Source of the DNA: Salinibacterium sp. M195
Lineage (GTDB): Bacteria; Actinomycetota; Actinomycetes; Actinomycetales; Microbacteriaceae
Reading direction: 5' to 3'
DNA: 64,000 nucleotides
NCBI RefSeq assembly: GCF_019443965.1
Contig: NZ_CP040814.1
Coordinates: 2,666,001-2,730,000 of the forward strand
Position numbers and translations under genes: made by a program. The notes beneath the pieces are model-generated. The model saw only the letters and a list, made by a program, of their open reading frames with translations. It was not told the DNA's origin and did no database searches. Below, piece by piece: positions 8,114-17,363 of the stretch. Within the stretch, counting starts at the first letter, position 1, and every line of letters starts with the position of its first letter.

Positions 8114-9725
8114 CCGACCACGACAGCCCCAGTGACCGTCTGGCCCGCGTCACGCCGACATAAAGCAGTCGTCGTTCTTCATCGATCGCCGCGGGCGTGC
8201 GGGCATAACTGATCGGCAACAAACCCTCGTTGAGCCCCACAATATGCACGCAGTCCCACTCGAGCCCTTTTGCCGAGTGCATGGTGGCAAGGTTCACGGC
8301 CGAACGCAGTGGCTCGTTGTTGCTGCTTTGACGATCGACGAGGTCAGCAACGAACTCGCGGAGGGTCATCTCTGCCGGCGCATCCTCGGCAAGTCGCATG
8401 ATCACGTTGAGAGATTCCCAGCGATCCCGAATGGCGCCGGCGCTCTCGGGAGGATCCTGCGACCATCCGATTGATCGGAGAATGTCACTGACCGATTTGA
8501 AGAGTGGCTCGGTGGCGGTTGAGATGGATGCCCCGCGAAGGAGCATGATCGCTTCCTTGACCTCGCGCTGATCGAAAAAGCGAGTTGCTCCACGCACGAG
8601 AAACGGCACCCCCGCGGCTGACAGCGCGGCTTCGATAACCTGAGACTGCGCATTGATGCGGTAGAGAACGGCAATTTCTTCGGGAAGCGTGCCGGCCGCA
8701 ATTTGCCCAGCGATAGTTTCAGCCACGGCAGCGGCTTCCGCTTGGTCATCATCGAATGCTGTGACAGCGGGAGTCACAGAGTGCTCTGTCGTTGCCGCTT
8801 GCAAGGTGAGCGCCCCTGGCTGGTTTGCCATCAGCTTGTTGGCCAGATGAACGATTTCGGGGGTCGACCGGTAGTTGCGTTCCAACCGCAACACGACGGC
8901 ATTGTCGTGATGAGAGGCGAACCGCAGCAAGAAGTCTGGGCTTGCACCGGCGAAGGAATAGATCGTTTGGCTGACATCGCCGACGACGCAGAGGTCGTCG
9001 CGATCTCCCACCCAGAGCCTCAACAGTTCATGCTGGAGGGGCGAAACGTCCTGATATTCGTCGACGACGAAGAAGCGGTATTGCTCCCGCACTTGCTGGG
9101 CTATTCGGGGCTCAGCTTCGATCATGCCGGCGGCAGCCAACAGCACATCCTCAAAGTCAATCTGGCGCCGAGCATCCTTAGTCGCCTCGTAAGCGGTCTG
9201 GAGGTCGACCATTCGTTCCATCGTGAGTGCCGCAGGGAGGGCGCGATCGGCTTCGCCATACTGCGCGATCGACATTCGGGATGTTTTGCGCCACTCGATC
9301 TCGGCAGCAACATCGCGCAGTGTCGCGGTGTCAATCTTGAACTTGAGGGAGTCAGCAGCGTGCGCGATCATCCGCGCTTTGCCCTCAAGCAAACGCGGCA
9401 TCGTCCCCCCAATGGTCTGCGGCCAGAACGCGTTGAGTTGCGACAGAGCAGAGGCGTGAAAAGTTCGAGCCGCAACGCCTTCGGCTCCGAGGGTACGCAG
9501 CCTGCCGCGCAGCTCGCCCGCCGCGCGATTAGTGAACGTGAGCGCCATCACTCTGCCTGGAGGGTAGACCCCGGTCGCCACGCCGTACGCAATACGGTGG
9601 GTGATCGCTCGGGTCTTTCCCGTGCCCGCCCCCGCGAGCAAACACACGGGGCCTAATAGCGCTTCGGCAGCTTGCCGTTGGCCGTCGTCGAGCGCGTCGA
9701 GCAGTGCATTGGCATCGAGGGTCAC
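8034..9725 (-). CDS. uvrD2: UvrD2-type superfamily 1A DNA helicase
   Basis: A 563-residue UvrD/PcrA-like 3'-5' helicase. Motifs in order: Q-motif region DDGQRQAA, Walker A AGAGTGKT (31-38), TFTNRAAGEL (Ia), VVDEYQDVSPLQ (II), GDVSQTIYSFAGA (III), NYRSTPEI (IV), TMHSAKGLEWD (V) and YVGVTRAR (VI). All look intact. It is shorter than mycobacterial UvrD2 (about 700 residues) and ends soon after motif VI, so the HRDC domain and tetracysteine tail described for that protein are missing. It is translationally coupled to nudC: the GTG start shares GTGA with the nudC stop. Expected role is DNA repair or displacement of bound proteins. Confidence 0.9.
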   Translation of the reverse strand: MTLDANALLDALDDGQRQAAEALLGPVCLLAGAGTGKTRAITHRIAYGVATGVYPPGRVMALTFTNRAAGELRGRLRTLGAEGVAARTFHASALSQLNAFWPQTIGGTMPRLLEGKARMIAHAADSLKFKIDTATLRDVAAEIEWRKTSRMSIAQYGEADRALPAALTMERMVDLQTAYEATKDARRQIDFEDVLLAAAGMIEAEPRIAQQVREQYRFFVVDEYQDVSPLQHELLRLWVGDRDDLCVVGDVSQTIYSFAGASPDFLLRFASHHDNAVVLRLERNYRSTPEIVHLANKLMANQPGALTLQAATTEHSVTPAVTAFDDDQAEAAAVAETIAGQIAAGTLPEEIAVLYRINAQSQVIEAALSAAGVPFLVRGATRFFDQREVKEAIMLLRGASISTATEPLFKSVSDILRSIGWSQDPPESAGAIRDRWESLNVIMRLAEDAPAEMTLREFVADLVDRQSSNNEPLRSAVNLATMHSAKGLEWDCVHIVGLNEGLLPISYARTPAAIDEERRLLYVGVTRARRSLGLSWSASAQTGRGGRRAPSRFLNDLPDRTQR

Positions 9726-10648
9726 GGCTGCTCGTCTATCGGTTGTCCGTACCAGTGCTCAATGATGGCGCGCGCAATGGACGAGTGCCCGGGGAGGCGA
9801 ATCTCGCCAAGCGAGGCGGCAAGTTCAGCGCGGCTAAACCAGCGGAGGTCGAGAATTTCGGTGCCATCAGGGGTCCCCGGCCCGGCAAATCCCGGAGCGA
9901 CGGATGCGGTGAAGCCCAACATGAGAGAAGCGGGGAAAGGCCAAGGCTGGCTGCCCAAATACACCGGATCGACGACCGGAACACCGGACTCTTCGAAAAT
10001 CTCGCGTTGAACAGCAGACTCAAGCGACTCTCCTGGCTCCACGAATCCCGCCAACAGCGAGTAGCGATTCGATTCCCAGAGAGCATTAGAGCCGAGAAGC
10101 AAACGATCGTTCTGATCGGTTACCCCGACGATAATCGCCGGGTCGGTGCGCGGAAAGACTTCGAGCTTTGATGCGACATCACGGCGCACCCAACCCGCCT
10201 TCTCCACAACCGTGGGCTCGCCCGTCCGTGGGGAGAACAGATGAGAGGAGTGCCAGTTCAAGATCGCGAGTGCCTCGGTAAACAGTCCGGCATCGCGGTC
10301 GCTGAGCTGCGTGGCGATGCTGCGCAGATTCCCCCAATTGGCCTCTGCAAAGTGACCAGCATCTTGCAATTCGACAGTCACGATCGGCGTGCCTACGGGC
10401 TCGGGGCTTGTCGTGGAGAGCGAACGCCCGAGATACACACTGGTATGGCCACGCTCGATGGCGTCTGGCCTGAGCAGAGCTAACGAGCCATCAGCCGCGA
10501 GAAGGGCTGAGCCAGCGAAAATCGGAAGAACTCTGGTGGTCGTATCGCGCCACAAACGGTCCAGAAGTCGAGGGTCTTCTCTCGCGAGATGGTCACGGTC
10601 AATCTCGTACCGTGACAACGGCAGTCGCGAAAGAAAAGCCTGTGTCAT
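9722..10648 (-). CDS. nudC: NudC-like NAD(H) pyrophosphatase without zinc-ribbon cysteines
   Basis: A 308-residue Nudix hydrolase with the NudC layout: N-terminal domain (1-125), the region normally forming a zinc ribbon (about 131-165), a Nudix box starting at G201 (GFVEPGESLE, then REIFEESGV to 223) and the NudC signature SQPWPFP (233-239). This predicts cleavage of NAD(H), or NAD caps on RNA, to NMN plus AMP. I find no cysteine in the whole protein; the ribbon reads FSPRTGEP, so the four zinc ligands are gone while the catalytic parts remain. An upstream GTG would extend the frame to 10948, deep into the divergent gene, so I chose the ATG at 10648, where family homology begins. Confidence 0.88.
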   Translation of the reverse strand: MTQAFLSRLPLSRYEIDRDHLAREDPRLLDRLWRDTTTRVLPIFAGSALLAADGSLALLRPDAIERGHTSVYLGRSLSTTSPEPVGTPIVTVELQDAGHFAEANWGNLRSIATQLSDRDAGLFTEALAILNWHSSHLFSPRTGEPTVVEKAGWVRRDVASKLEVFPRTDPAIIVGVTDQNDRLLLGSNALWESNRYSLLAGFVEPGESLESAVQREIFEESGVPVVDPVYLGSQPWPFPASLMLGFTASVAPGFAGPGTPDGTEILDLRWFSRAELAASLGEIRLPGHSSIARAIIEHWYGQPIDEQP

Positions 10649-10702
10649 GCATCGACCCCGTCCCAAGTGCGTGGCGTACGGCAAATGCACGCCTGATCGA
10701 CC

Positions 10703-10708
10703 TACCCT
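10703..10708 (+). promoter_or_regulatory. -10 box, leaderless promoter of the phosphotransferase-fold gene
   Basis: TACCCT lies 7 nt before the ATG at 10716, with no ribosome-binding site, in the 67-bp divergent region shared with nudC. Confidence 0.5.
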
Positions 10709-10715
10709 GAGTGTT

Positions 10716-11717
10716 ATGGCCAGATCACATCTCACTCTAGCCGCGCTGGCGACCTCCGCTGTTGAGGGACTCGATGTCGCCGCAGCCGCTCCGTTCGGCA
10801 CCGGCACCGTCAACGACTTCGACTCCGCGCTCATCACCGGACGCGACGGCTCGCACCTGATTATCCGGGTGCCCCGCAACACTTCTGCGGAAAATGTGCA
10901 ATCTGCCGACCTTGTCGCACTGCGCGCACTGAGCGCCGGCGTGCGCACTCGATTGCCATTCGCTGTGACCAGCTATGCCGGGCAGGTTCCGGTTGGCCAA
11001 ACTCGCGGCATCGTCTACGAGTTCGTTTACGGCAGCAAAGTCCCCATGCGTTCGTACACGACCGGCCCCGGCTCATTGTCGGCGTCAATCGGCGCTGCAG
11101 TAGCGGCGATTCATAGCCTTCCGACAAGCTTCGTGGCGGATGCTGGGCTGCCGGTTCAGACCGCTGGCGAAAGCCTTCGGTCGTGCATTTCGATCATCGA
11201 TCGCGCTACGGCGACGAAGTTGGTTCCGGCAGCGTTGCTCGATCGTTGGCGCGAGGCAACGGAAGATTCGAAGTTGTGGCAGTTCCAGCCCACCGTCATC
11301 AACGGCTCTCTCGTCTCCGACTCGTTCTTGAGCTCAGACAATGCCGTCACCGGTGTTTTGGGGTGGCAAGACGTTAAGGTCGGTGACCCGGCGACAGATT
11401 TGCAGTGGTTGCTCGGCCCCCGCAACGACGCCATCATCGAATCCGCTTTCGGTGCCTACGCGGATGCCCGTGGTGCTGGCGATCGCCAGCTCAAGCAACG
11501 CGCCACCTTCTATGCAGAGCTCTCGGTGGTCAAATGGTTGCTTCACGGCACCGAAGTTCGCAGTACTGAAATTGTGGACGATGCTGTTGAGATGCTGACC
11601 ACTCTGCTTGATGACATCCGCGATGACGTCATGAATCCGATCAGCACTAACACCATGCCCACCATGGCCGTTGACGAGGTCGAAGCTATGCTGCGCAACA
11701 AGAATCGCGTGGGCTAG
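10716..11717 (+). CDS. Aminoglycoside-phosphotransferase-fold protein with degraded catalytic loop
   Basis: A 333-residue protein with the outline of the APH/choline-kinase fold. A small lobe precedes residue about 105. The catalytic loop expected as HGDLxxxN reads NGSLVSDSF (196-204), and the metal-binding D of the following IDW-like motif is G in GVLGW (213-217), while the trailing GDPATDLQWLLG is kept. The catalytic Asp and loop Asn are therefore missing and phosphotransfer is doubtful; a binding or regulatory role is more likely. An open frame extends upstream to 10389, but that part is antisense to nudC, so I chose the ATG at 10716. Its stop abuts the stop of the convergent MFS gene with no base between. 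Confidence 0.75.
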   Translation: MARSHLTLAALATSAVEGLDVAAAAPFGTGTVNDFDSALITGRDGSHLIIRVPRNTSAENVQSADLVALRALSAGVRTRLPFAVTSYAGQVPVGQTRGIVYEFVYGSKVPMRSYTTGPGSLSASIGAAVAAIHSLPTSFVADAGLPVQTAGESLRSCISIIDRATATKLVPAALLDRWREATEDSKLWQFQPTVINGSLVSDSFLSSDNAVTGVLGWQDVKVGDPATDLQWLLGPRNDAIIESAFGAYADARGAGDRQLKQRATFYAELSVVKWLLHGTEVRSTEIVDDAVEMLTTLLDDIRDDVMNPISTNTMPTMAVDEVEAMLRNKNRVG

Positions 11718-13148
11718 CTACTCCTGCGAACGCGAACGCGACCGCGTGAGCCGACGCACCCTCTTGCGAGACGCCGGTGCTGGCAGGGCGTTCGCGTCGA
11801 CAATAGTGATCGGCTCGGTGATGGCGCGCGACTGATGTTGCGGCACAATCGCCACCCAGCGGCCATTGCGGCGTGGCGCAACCTTGACGGTGAGCCGACC
11901 AGAACGTGCGAGCACAATCGCGATCGCAATCGCGACCGCGGCCGGAACTCCACCAGCGATCACGAACGCGATTTTGGCGCCCCACAATTCGGCGATGGAG
12001 CCCATCAGGGGACCGCCGATTGCTTGTCCACCCAAGATGACCATCACCCAGAACGCCATAACGCGACCGCGGATGACCAGGTTTGACGACAACTGCACCA
12101 TCGTTTCGGCTGCCGTCATGAGCAGCAATCTGCTGAGTCCGACTCCGATGAGAACCCCGAGGAACAGCCCGTAGATGGGCACGATACCGGCGAGCATCAT
12201 CATCACGCCATAGAGCACCGCACCAAAAATGATTGTGCGCAGCCGGAGACTGGACCGGCGTGCGGAGGCAAGGGCGCCGAGCAGCGCCCCGATCGCCGCG
12301 AGTGAGTTGTAGAGACCATAGCCGCTAGCTCCGGTGTCGTAGACAGTGTTCGCCATCGCCGCTAGCAACGTTGGCATGGGCATCCCAAAGACGGCGACGA
12401 TAAAGACCATCACCATGGTCCAGAACAGCGTTGGCTTATTGCGGATGTACCGCATTGCCTCCCGGATCTGCCCCTTTGACTCTGGAGCGCGTGGGGCAAT
12501 GAGCAATTCCTTCTTGCGCATCGAGGCGAGAATGATGACACCGATCACGACCGCCACAGCGTTGATTCCGATTGCCCACCCCGACCCCGCAGCCACGATG
12601 AGTGCGCCGCTGAGTGCAGGGCCCAAGAATGCTCCGGAGTGGAAAATTGACGCATTGAGGCTGATCGCATTGCGCAGATGCCGCGGCCCGACCAGCTCGT
12701 TGACAAAGACCGCTCGCGCGGGGTTATCGAAGACCTGGATGATGCCCATCAGCAACACCAGCAGGTAGACAAGCCAGAGTTCTGCAGCTCCGATAATGGT
12801 GATGATCGCCAGCGCCAGACTGAGGAGCCCGATGATGGATTGCGCGAGCATGAGTGTTGCGCGTTTGTCGAAACGGTCGGCGATAACTCCGGCATACGCG
12901 CCAAGAATAATGGTCGGAGTGAACTGGATAGCGATAGTCAGCCCCACCAGCGCGACATTGCCGGTGAGCTCGAGAACCAGCCAATCGACGGCAATGCGCT
13001 GTACCCACGCAGCGGTGTAGGCAATGAACTGGGCAATCACATAGAGCCGGTAGTTGTGCAGCCGAAGCGAGCTAAAGGTGTCGCGCCACAGAGGTCGCTG
13101 CATCACCGCCGAGATAGGCACTGTTGCCGGAGAAGTCTCAGATGTCAT
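11718..13148 (-). CDS. MFS transporter (MFS_3/EntS-like exporter)
   Basis: A 476-residue protein with about twelve membrane segments; the MFS motif A equivalent is IADRFDKRAT after the second helix and NPARAVFVNELV precedes helix five, typical of the MFS_3 family of drug and siderophore exporters. The C-terminal 60 residues are basic (RKRVRRLTRSRSRSQ) and cytoplasmic. I place the start at the ATG at 13148; a GTG two codons upstream (13154) is equally open. It is divergently transcribed from a LysR gene across 87 bp containing a perfect palindrome, so it is the probable target of that regulator. The substrate cannot be read from the sequence. Confidence 0.85.
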   Translation of the reverse strand: MTSETSPATVPISAVMQRPLWRDTFSSLRLHNYRLYVIAQFIAYTAAWVQRIAVDWLVLELTGNVALVGLTIAIQFTPTIILGAYAGVIADRFDKRATLMLAQSIIGLLSLALAIITIIGAAELWLVYLLVLLMGIIQVFDNPARAVFVNELVGPRHLRNAISLNASIFHSGAFLGPALSGALIVAAGSGWAIGINAVAVVIGVIILASMRKKELLIAPRAPESKGQIREAMRYIRNKPTLFWTMVMVFIVAVFGMPMPTLLAAMANTVYDTGASGYGLYNSLAAIGALLGALASARRSSLRLRTIIFGAVLYGVMMMLAGIVPIYGLFLGVLIGVGLSRLLLMTAAETMVQLSSNLVIRGRVMAFWVMVILGGQAIGGPLMGSIAELWGAKIAFVIAGGVPAAVAIAIAIVLARSGRLTVKVAPRRNGRWVAIVPQHQSRAITEPITIVDANALPAPASRKRVRRLTRSRSRSQE

Positions 13149-13212
13149 AGCCACAGATCTAACCGTATTGTCTTAGCGCTCATTCCAGTGCATAATCGAG
13201 CCTATAAATTCA

Positions 13213-13227
13213 ATTACGTTTCGTAAT
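13213..13227. promoter_or_regulatory. Perfect palindrome, probable LysR operator
   Basis: ATTACG-TTT-CGTAAT is a 15-bp perfect inverted repeat of the T-N11-A LysR type. It ends 8 bp before the LysR start codon, within the LysR/MFS divergent region. Confidence 0.65.
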
Positions 13228-13235
13228 GGAGTGTT

Positions 13236-14090
13236 GTGTTCGATCCTGTCCTGCTCAAGTCTTTCGTCGCCGTTGCCGACACCCTCAGCTTCACGGAAGC
13301 CGCTCGAAGCTTGAGCTTGAGCCAACCCACCATTAGCCAGCACGTGCGCAAACTCGAGGCTGCCGCCGGTCGAACTCTCGTCATGCGTGACACTCGCGCC
13401 GTCTCGCTCACCGACAATGGCGAGGCAATGCTCGGGTTCGCTCGAGCAATACTGGCCGCGGAAGACCAAGCCGTAAAGTACTTCACCGGTTCGGCGATGC
13501 GGGGTCGCCTTCGGTTCGGCTCGGCTGACGATCTGGCCCTCACCCAGCTCCCGGGGATCCTCCGTGACTTTCGTCAGCTGTACCCCCAGATCAACCTTGA
13601 GCTAACCGTCGCCCAGAGCGGAAACCTTGTTCGCCGCCTGCAAGCAGGTCAGCTCGATCTGATCTTCGTCAAACAAGATGCGGGCGCGGAAGGCGGCCGC
13701 CTCGTGCGACGCGATCGGATGGTGTGGCTCGGCCACAAAAGCATGACCCTAGAAGCCGGAGCTCCGGTTCCGTTGATCGCCTATCAAGCTCCGAGTTTGG
13801 GTCGTGAGTTCGCCATGCGAGCGCTCGAAGCTGGCGGACGCACCTGGCGAATCACGTGCAATGTCAAAGAGGTCAATGGTGCTCTGGCTGCAGTACGGGC
13901 CGGAATCGGTATCGCGGTTTTCCCTCAGTCTTTGATCCCCGCCGATCTTGCCCAGGTTCCGGCATCGTTCGAGTTGCCAGAACTCGGCGACGTGGATTTC
14001 GTTCTCCTCGACAACCCGATGGCCGCTCGCGAACCTGTCGATGCGCTGAGCGCCGCAATCCTCAGCCGCCCGGTGCAGCGCCGCTCCTAG
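13236..14090 (+). CDS. LysR-type transcriptional regulator
   Basis: A 284-residue LTTR. The N-terminal winged helix-turn-helix (about 1-60) reads LLKSFVAVADTLSFTEAA then SLSQPTISQHVRKLE, a very typical recognition helix. A LysR substrate-binding domain follows from residue 88 (RLRFGSADDLAL onward). The start is GTG at 13236, preceded at close spacing by GGAG. Position and the palindrome upstream suggest it regulates itself and the divergent MFS exporter. The effector is unknown. It ends 6 bp before the convergent adnB stop. Confidence 0.9.
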   Translation: MFDPVLLKSFVAVADTLSFTEAARSLSLSQPTISQHVRKLEAAAGRTLVMRDTRAVSLTDNGEAMLGFARAILAAEDQAVKYFTGSAMRGRLRFGSADDLALTQLPGILRDFRQLYPQINLELTVAQSGNLVRRLQAGQLDLIFVKQDAGAEGGRLVRRDRMVWLGHKSMTLEAGAPVPLIAYQAPSLGREFAMRALEAGGRTWRITCNVKEVNGALAAVRAGIGIAVFPQSLIPADLAQVPASFELPELGDVDFVLLDNPMAAREPVDALSAAILSRPVQRRS

Positions 14091-14096
14091 CTCGGC

Positions 14097-17000
14097 TCAG
14101 CCGCCAGAGTTCTCGGCTGCGAAGCTCGGTGCGGAGCCCACGGAACCGGCCCAGGCGTCGCGAAGCTCGCTCTCGGTAAAAATGCGCTGCGGACGAATCA
14201 CTGTGTCATCGGCGACAAAATAGAACGCTGCGTCGATGTTCTCGGACGGGATGCCCTTCCACTGTGCGTAGGCAAGGCGATAGAGCGCGAGCTGCAGCTG
14301 CTTGGCCTCGAGGTCGGCCTCATCGCGCGGAGCCCGACCTGTCTTCCAGTCGACGATTTCGTAGCGGTCACCGTCGGCGTACACGGCGTCGATCTTGCAG
14401 ATAACAACGCGGTCACCGAAGGGAACGTGAATCTCGATTTCGACGTCGACCGGTTTGCGGGTTGCCCACGCGGAACGCTCGAACGTGGCTTGCAGCTCGG
14501 CAAGCCTCTCGGCATCCGCAACACTGTCGTCATCAGCTCCGTCGAGTTCGAGCGCGAACGCATCGAGCGTTTCGGCGGATGCCGAGGAGCCGAACCGTGA
14601 TTCGACCCATTCGTGAAACTGGGTTCCCAGTCTCGTCGCCCGGTAGGGCTTCTCTGGCATGGGGCGCCGCAGCGAGAGCGCCACGGCTTCGGGATCAGCG
14701 ATGTAGTCCTTGAAGCGCGAAGCGGGGATGCGTTGCGGCAGCGGAGTGCGACGTGCTTCACTCGCGGCGCGACTGCGTTCCGCGAGCAGCAAGTCGATCT
14801 CGTGCGCCCACAGCCCGTCAGCGCCAGGGTCGGCGGTCGTGATGAGCTGCGCGGCAGCTTCGACAGTCGCGCGGCGATTGCCGAGCGGGTCGAACGGCCA
14901 CAGTGGGTCAACGATGTCGTTGAGGGTGGGGTTCTCGTCGTTGACCGGGTCGGTCGGCAGCTCACCGATTAGTTCATGTTCTTCGAGTTCTTGCAGGAAC
15001 GTGCTCGGCGCTTGCGGCTTGCTGCGGCTGGACCAGAATGATCCGGTGAGCAGCAGGTTGTCGCGGGCACGAGTGATGGCGACATAACCCAGGCGACGTT
15101 CTTCAGCTTGGTGGCGGTTGGCCAATGCGGATTTGAACTCTTTGAGCGAGCCGTCGAATTCGGATTGGTAGTGGGCGTTTTCCCAGTCGAGTTCGGGGAG
15201 CTCCGCAGCATCGCCGCGGAAGGCGAACGGCAGCTTGCCGAACGAGACCCAGCCTTTGCCCTCCCGCGAGGTTGCCGGCACTTCGCCATCGACGAGGCGG
15301 GGCAGGGCTACGAGATCCCATTCCAAGCCTTTGGAAGCGTGAATCGTCAAGAGTTGCACGGTGCCCGCTTCGGCATCGTCGCTGCGGGGCCCCATCATGT
15401 CTTGCTGAACAGCACGTCGCAGCCACGACAGGAAGCTGCCGAGGTTCGCTTGATCATCACTGGCGAGAAAACCGGCGAGCTCATCGTGGAAGGCATACAG
15501 GTTGGCCATGCCCTGAGCTTGGGGGCGGCTCGCCACGACCTCGATATCGAGAAGCAGTTCTTGTTCGAGCAGTCGCACGAGGTCATCAAGTTCGAGCCCT
15601 GCCCGCGAACGGAAAAATGCCAGCTGCTTGGCGGCATCCTTGAGCCGCGACAGCCCCTCGGGGCTGAACTTCTCCAGTTGCGAATGGGAGGCGGGTGCTT
15701 CTCCGACGAAATCGAGAGCGTCGACAATGGATGCCGAATCATCGACGGCAACGGAGTCCTTCATCCGCTGCTTCACTTCATCACTCAGCTCCTGTTGGGA
15801 GACGGAGCGGCTCAGCAGCCAGCGCGAAAGGTCGGCGAGGGCTTGCAGGTCGCGCGTGCCGATTGACCAGCGCGCGCCCGAGAGTAGACGGATGAGTTCG
15901 GATCCGGCGCTGGGGTCATGAATGACGGTGAGCGCGCTGACGAGGTCGACGATTTCGGGTGTGGACAGCAGGCCGCCGATTCCCAGTACGTGGTACGGAA
16001 CGTCCTGAGCTCCGAGCGCTGTCGCAAAACGATCCATGTCGCTGCGGCGACGGAACAGGATGGCGGCGGTGGGAGGTTCGGGTGCTGCGGCATCCGGGTC
16101 AGGGTTGTAGTGGTTCCACGCTTGCGGTGCGAGAGCGCGCGCAAACCAGGTCGCCACACCCTTGGCTTCTTCGTCGATGTGTTCGTAGTAGTACGCGTCA
16201 ACGGCACCAGCGGGCGCGTTGGGGCGAGCACCGAGCGATTCCACGCGCACTGGCGAGCGCGCACTGAGCGGTTCGACGATCACGTTGGCGGCGTCGAGCA
16301 CGGAGGTAGCGTTGCGCCAGCTCGTCGAGAGCGCAAAGTACTGAGCATCCGCGTTCTCAGTGAAGTCCCGACTGAAGCGGGCCAGGTTGGCCGCGCTCGC
16401 TCCACGCCAGCCATAAATTGACTGATGTGGGTCGCCGACGGCCATCACCGAATGGTTGCCAAAAAGACGTGCGAGTAGTCGAGTTTGCACGACGCTCGTG
16501 TCTTGGTATTCATCGAGCAGCACAACGCGATAGCGGTCTTGATAGTGATCGACAACATCCTGCGAACGCTGGGCGACTTCGAGCGCGAGCGCGACTTGGT
16601 CGCTGAATTCGAGCAAGGCTTGGGCTCGCTTGTGCTGCGCATACTGCACGGCCAGGTCGAGCAAGGGAGCAAGCGAGCCGATCTCGTTGACTGCCTCGGT
16701 CACAGAAGCGTACGGCGTCTTCTTGCGTGCCGTTTCTGCATACGGGAGTTCGGAAATCTGCGTGAAGCGCTGCGCGTAGGCGGCTACCTCGGCGGCATTG
16801 GCGACGTTGTCGCTGAGCGCGTGGCTGAGATCGAGCACAGCTTCGGTAAGCGCATTGATCGACTTTTCGAGACCCACGAGCCGATCATCCGTGCTCGAGA
16901 CGACGAGCTTGCGGGCAAGTTGCCACGAGGAGGGATCGTTGAGCAGGGTCGACTCGGGTTCGCGCCCGATAAGCAGCGCGTTCTCGGTGAAGAGGGCACT

Positions 17001-17363
17001 CGCGAAGGAGTTGTACGTCGAGATCGTGGGCTGATCGAATTCGATCGAGGCCGTGTCCGGCGTTACTTCGAAGTGTTCAGGATGCCTGTTTTGCAGGTCG
17101 CGCAGGATCGCGATGCGCTCGCTCACGCGCTTGCTTAGAGAGCCAGCCGCTTTGCGCGTGAAGGTCAAACCCAAAATCTGGTCAGGGCTCACGAAATTAT
17201 TGGCGACGAGCCAGACCACGCGGCTGGCCATCGTGTCGGTCTTGCCGCTGCCAGCACCCGCGACAACGAGGGCAGGCGACAGCGGCGCTTCGATCACGAC
17301 TTGCTGTTGCGGGGTCGGAGCGTGGATTCCCATGAGACCGGCGAGGTCAACGGAGGAGATCAT
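14097..17363 (-). CDS. adnB: AdnB subunit of the AdnAB helicase-nuclease
   Basis: A 1088-residue protein with an N-terminal UvrD-like motor and a C-terminal RecB-type nuclease. Visible motifs: Walker A AGAGSGKT (35-42), TFTRKAAGSL, LLDEYQDTSVVQ, GDPHQSIYGWRG, TIHASKGLEWD, YVAITRARDN, and nuclease IVDWKTGR with the downstream QLQLALYRLAY helix. All key residues are present. With AdnA it forms the actinobacterial heterodimer that resects double-strand breaks. I place the start at the ATG at 17363, which overlaps the adnA stop as ATGA, rather than the upstream in-frame start at 17414 inside adnA. Its length is close to mycobacterial AdnB (about 1100). Confidence 0.93.
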   Translation of the reverse strand: MISSVDLAGLMGIHAPTPQQQVVIEAPLSPALVVAGAGSGKTDTMASRVVWLVANNFVSPDQILGLTFTRKAAGSLSKRVSERIAILRDLQNRHPEHFEVTPDTASIEFDQPTISTYNSFASALFTENALLIGREPESTLLNDPSSWQLARKLVVSSTDDRLVGLEKSINALTEAVLDLSHALSDNVANAAEVAAYAQRFTQISELPYAETARKKTPYASVTEAVNEIGSLAPLLDLAVQYAQHKRAQALLEFSDQVALALEVAQRSQDVVDHYQDRYRVVLLDEYQDTSVVQTRLLARLFGNHSVMAVGDPHQSIYGWRGASAANLARFSRDFTENADAQYFALSTSWRNATSVLDAANVIVEPLSARSPVRVESLGARPNAPAGAVDAYYYEHIDEEAKGVATWFARALAPQAWNHYNPDPDAAAPEPPTAAILFRRRSDMDRFATALGAQDVPYHVLGIGGLLSTPEIVDLVSALTVIHDPSAGSELIRLLSGARWSIGTRDLQALADLSRWLLSRSVSQQELSDEVKQRMKDSVAVDDSASIVDALDFVGEAPASHSQLEKFSPEGLSRLKDAAKQLAFFRSRAGLELDDLVRLLEQELLLDIEVVASRPQAQGMANLYAFHDELAGFLASDDQANLGSFLSWLRRAVQQDMMGPRSDDAEAGTVQLLTIHASKGLEWDLVALPRLVDGEVPATSREGKGWVSFGKLPFAFRGDAAELPELDWENAHYQSEFDGSLKEFKSALANRHQAEERRLGYVAITRARDNLLLTGSFWSSRSKPQAPSTFLQELEEHELIGELPTDPVNDENPTLNDIVDPLWPFDPLGNRRATVEAAAQLITTADPGADGLWAHEIDLLLAERSRAASEARRTPLPQRIPASRFKDYIADPEAVALSLRRPMPEKPYRATRLGTQFHEWVESRFGSSASAETLDAFALELDGADDDSVADAERLAELQATFERSAWATRKPVDVEIEIHVPFGDRVVICKIDAVYADGDRYEIVDWKTGRAPRDEADLEAKQLQLALYRLAYAQWKGIPSENIDAAFYFVADDTVIRPQRIFTESELRDAWAGSVGSAPSFAAENSGG

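Noticed and set aside
8703-9656. 317-codon plus-strand frame inside uvrD2
   Set aside because: Complement of a high-G+C helicase gene with all motifs on the other strand; no ribosome-binding site and no recognisable domain.
10389-10715. Upstream extension of the phosphotransferase-fold gene
   Set aside because: Antisense to nudC, basic and without homology; the ATG at 10716 has a well-placed -10 box.
10649-10948. Upstream extension of nudC by 100 codons
   Set aside because: It lies antisense within the first third of the phosphotransferase-fold gene and NudC homology starts at 10648.
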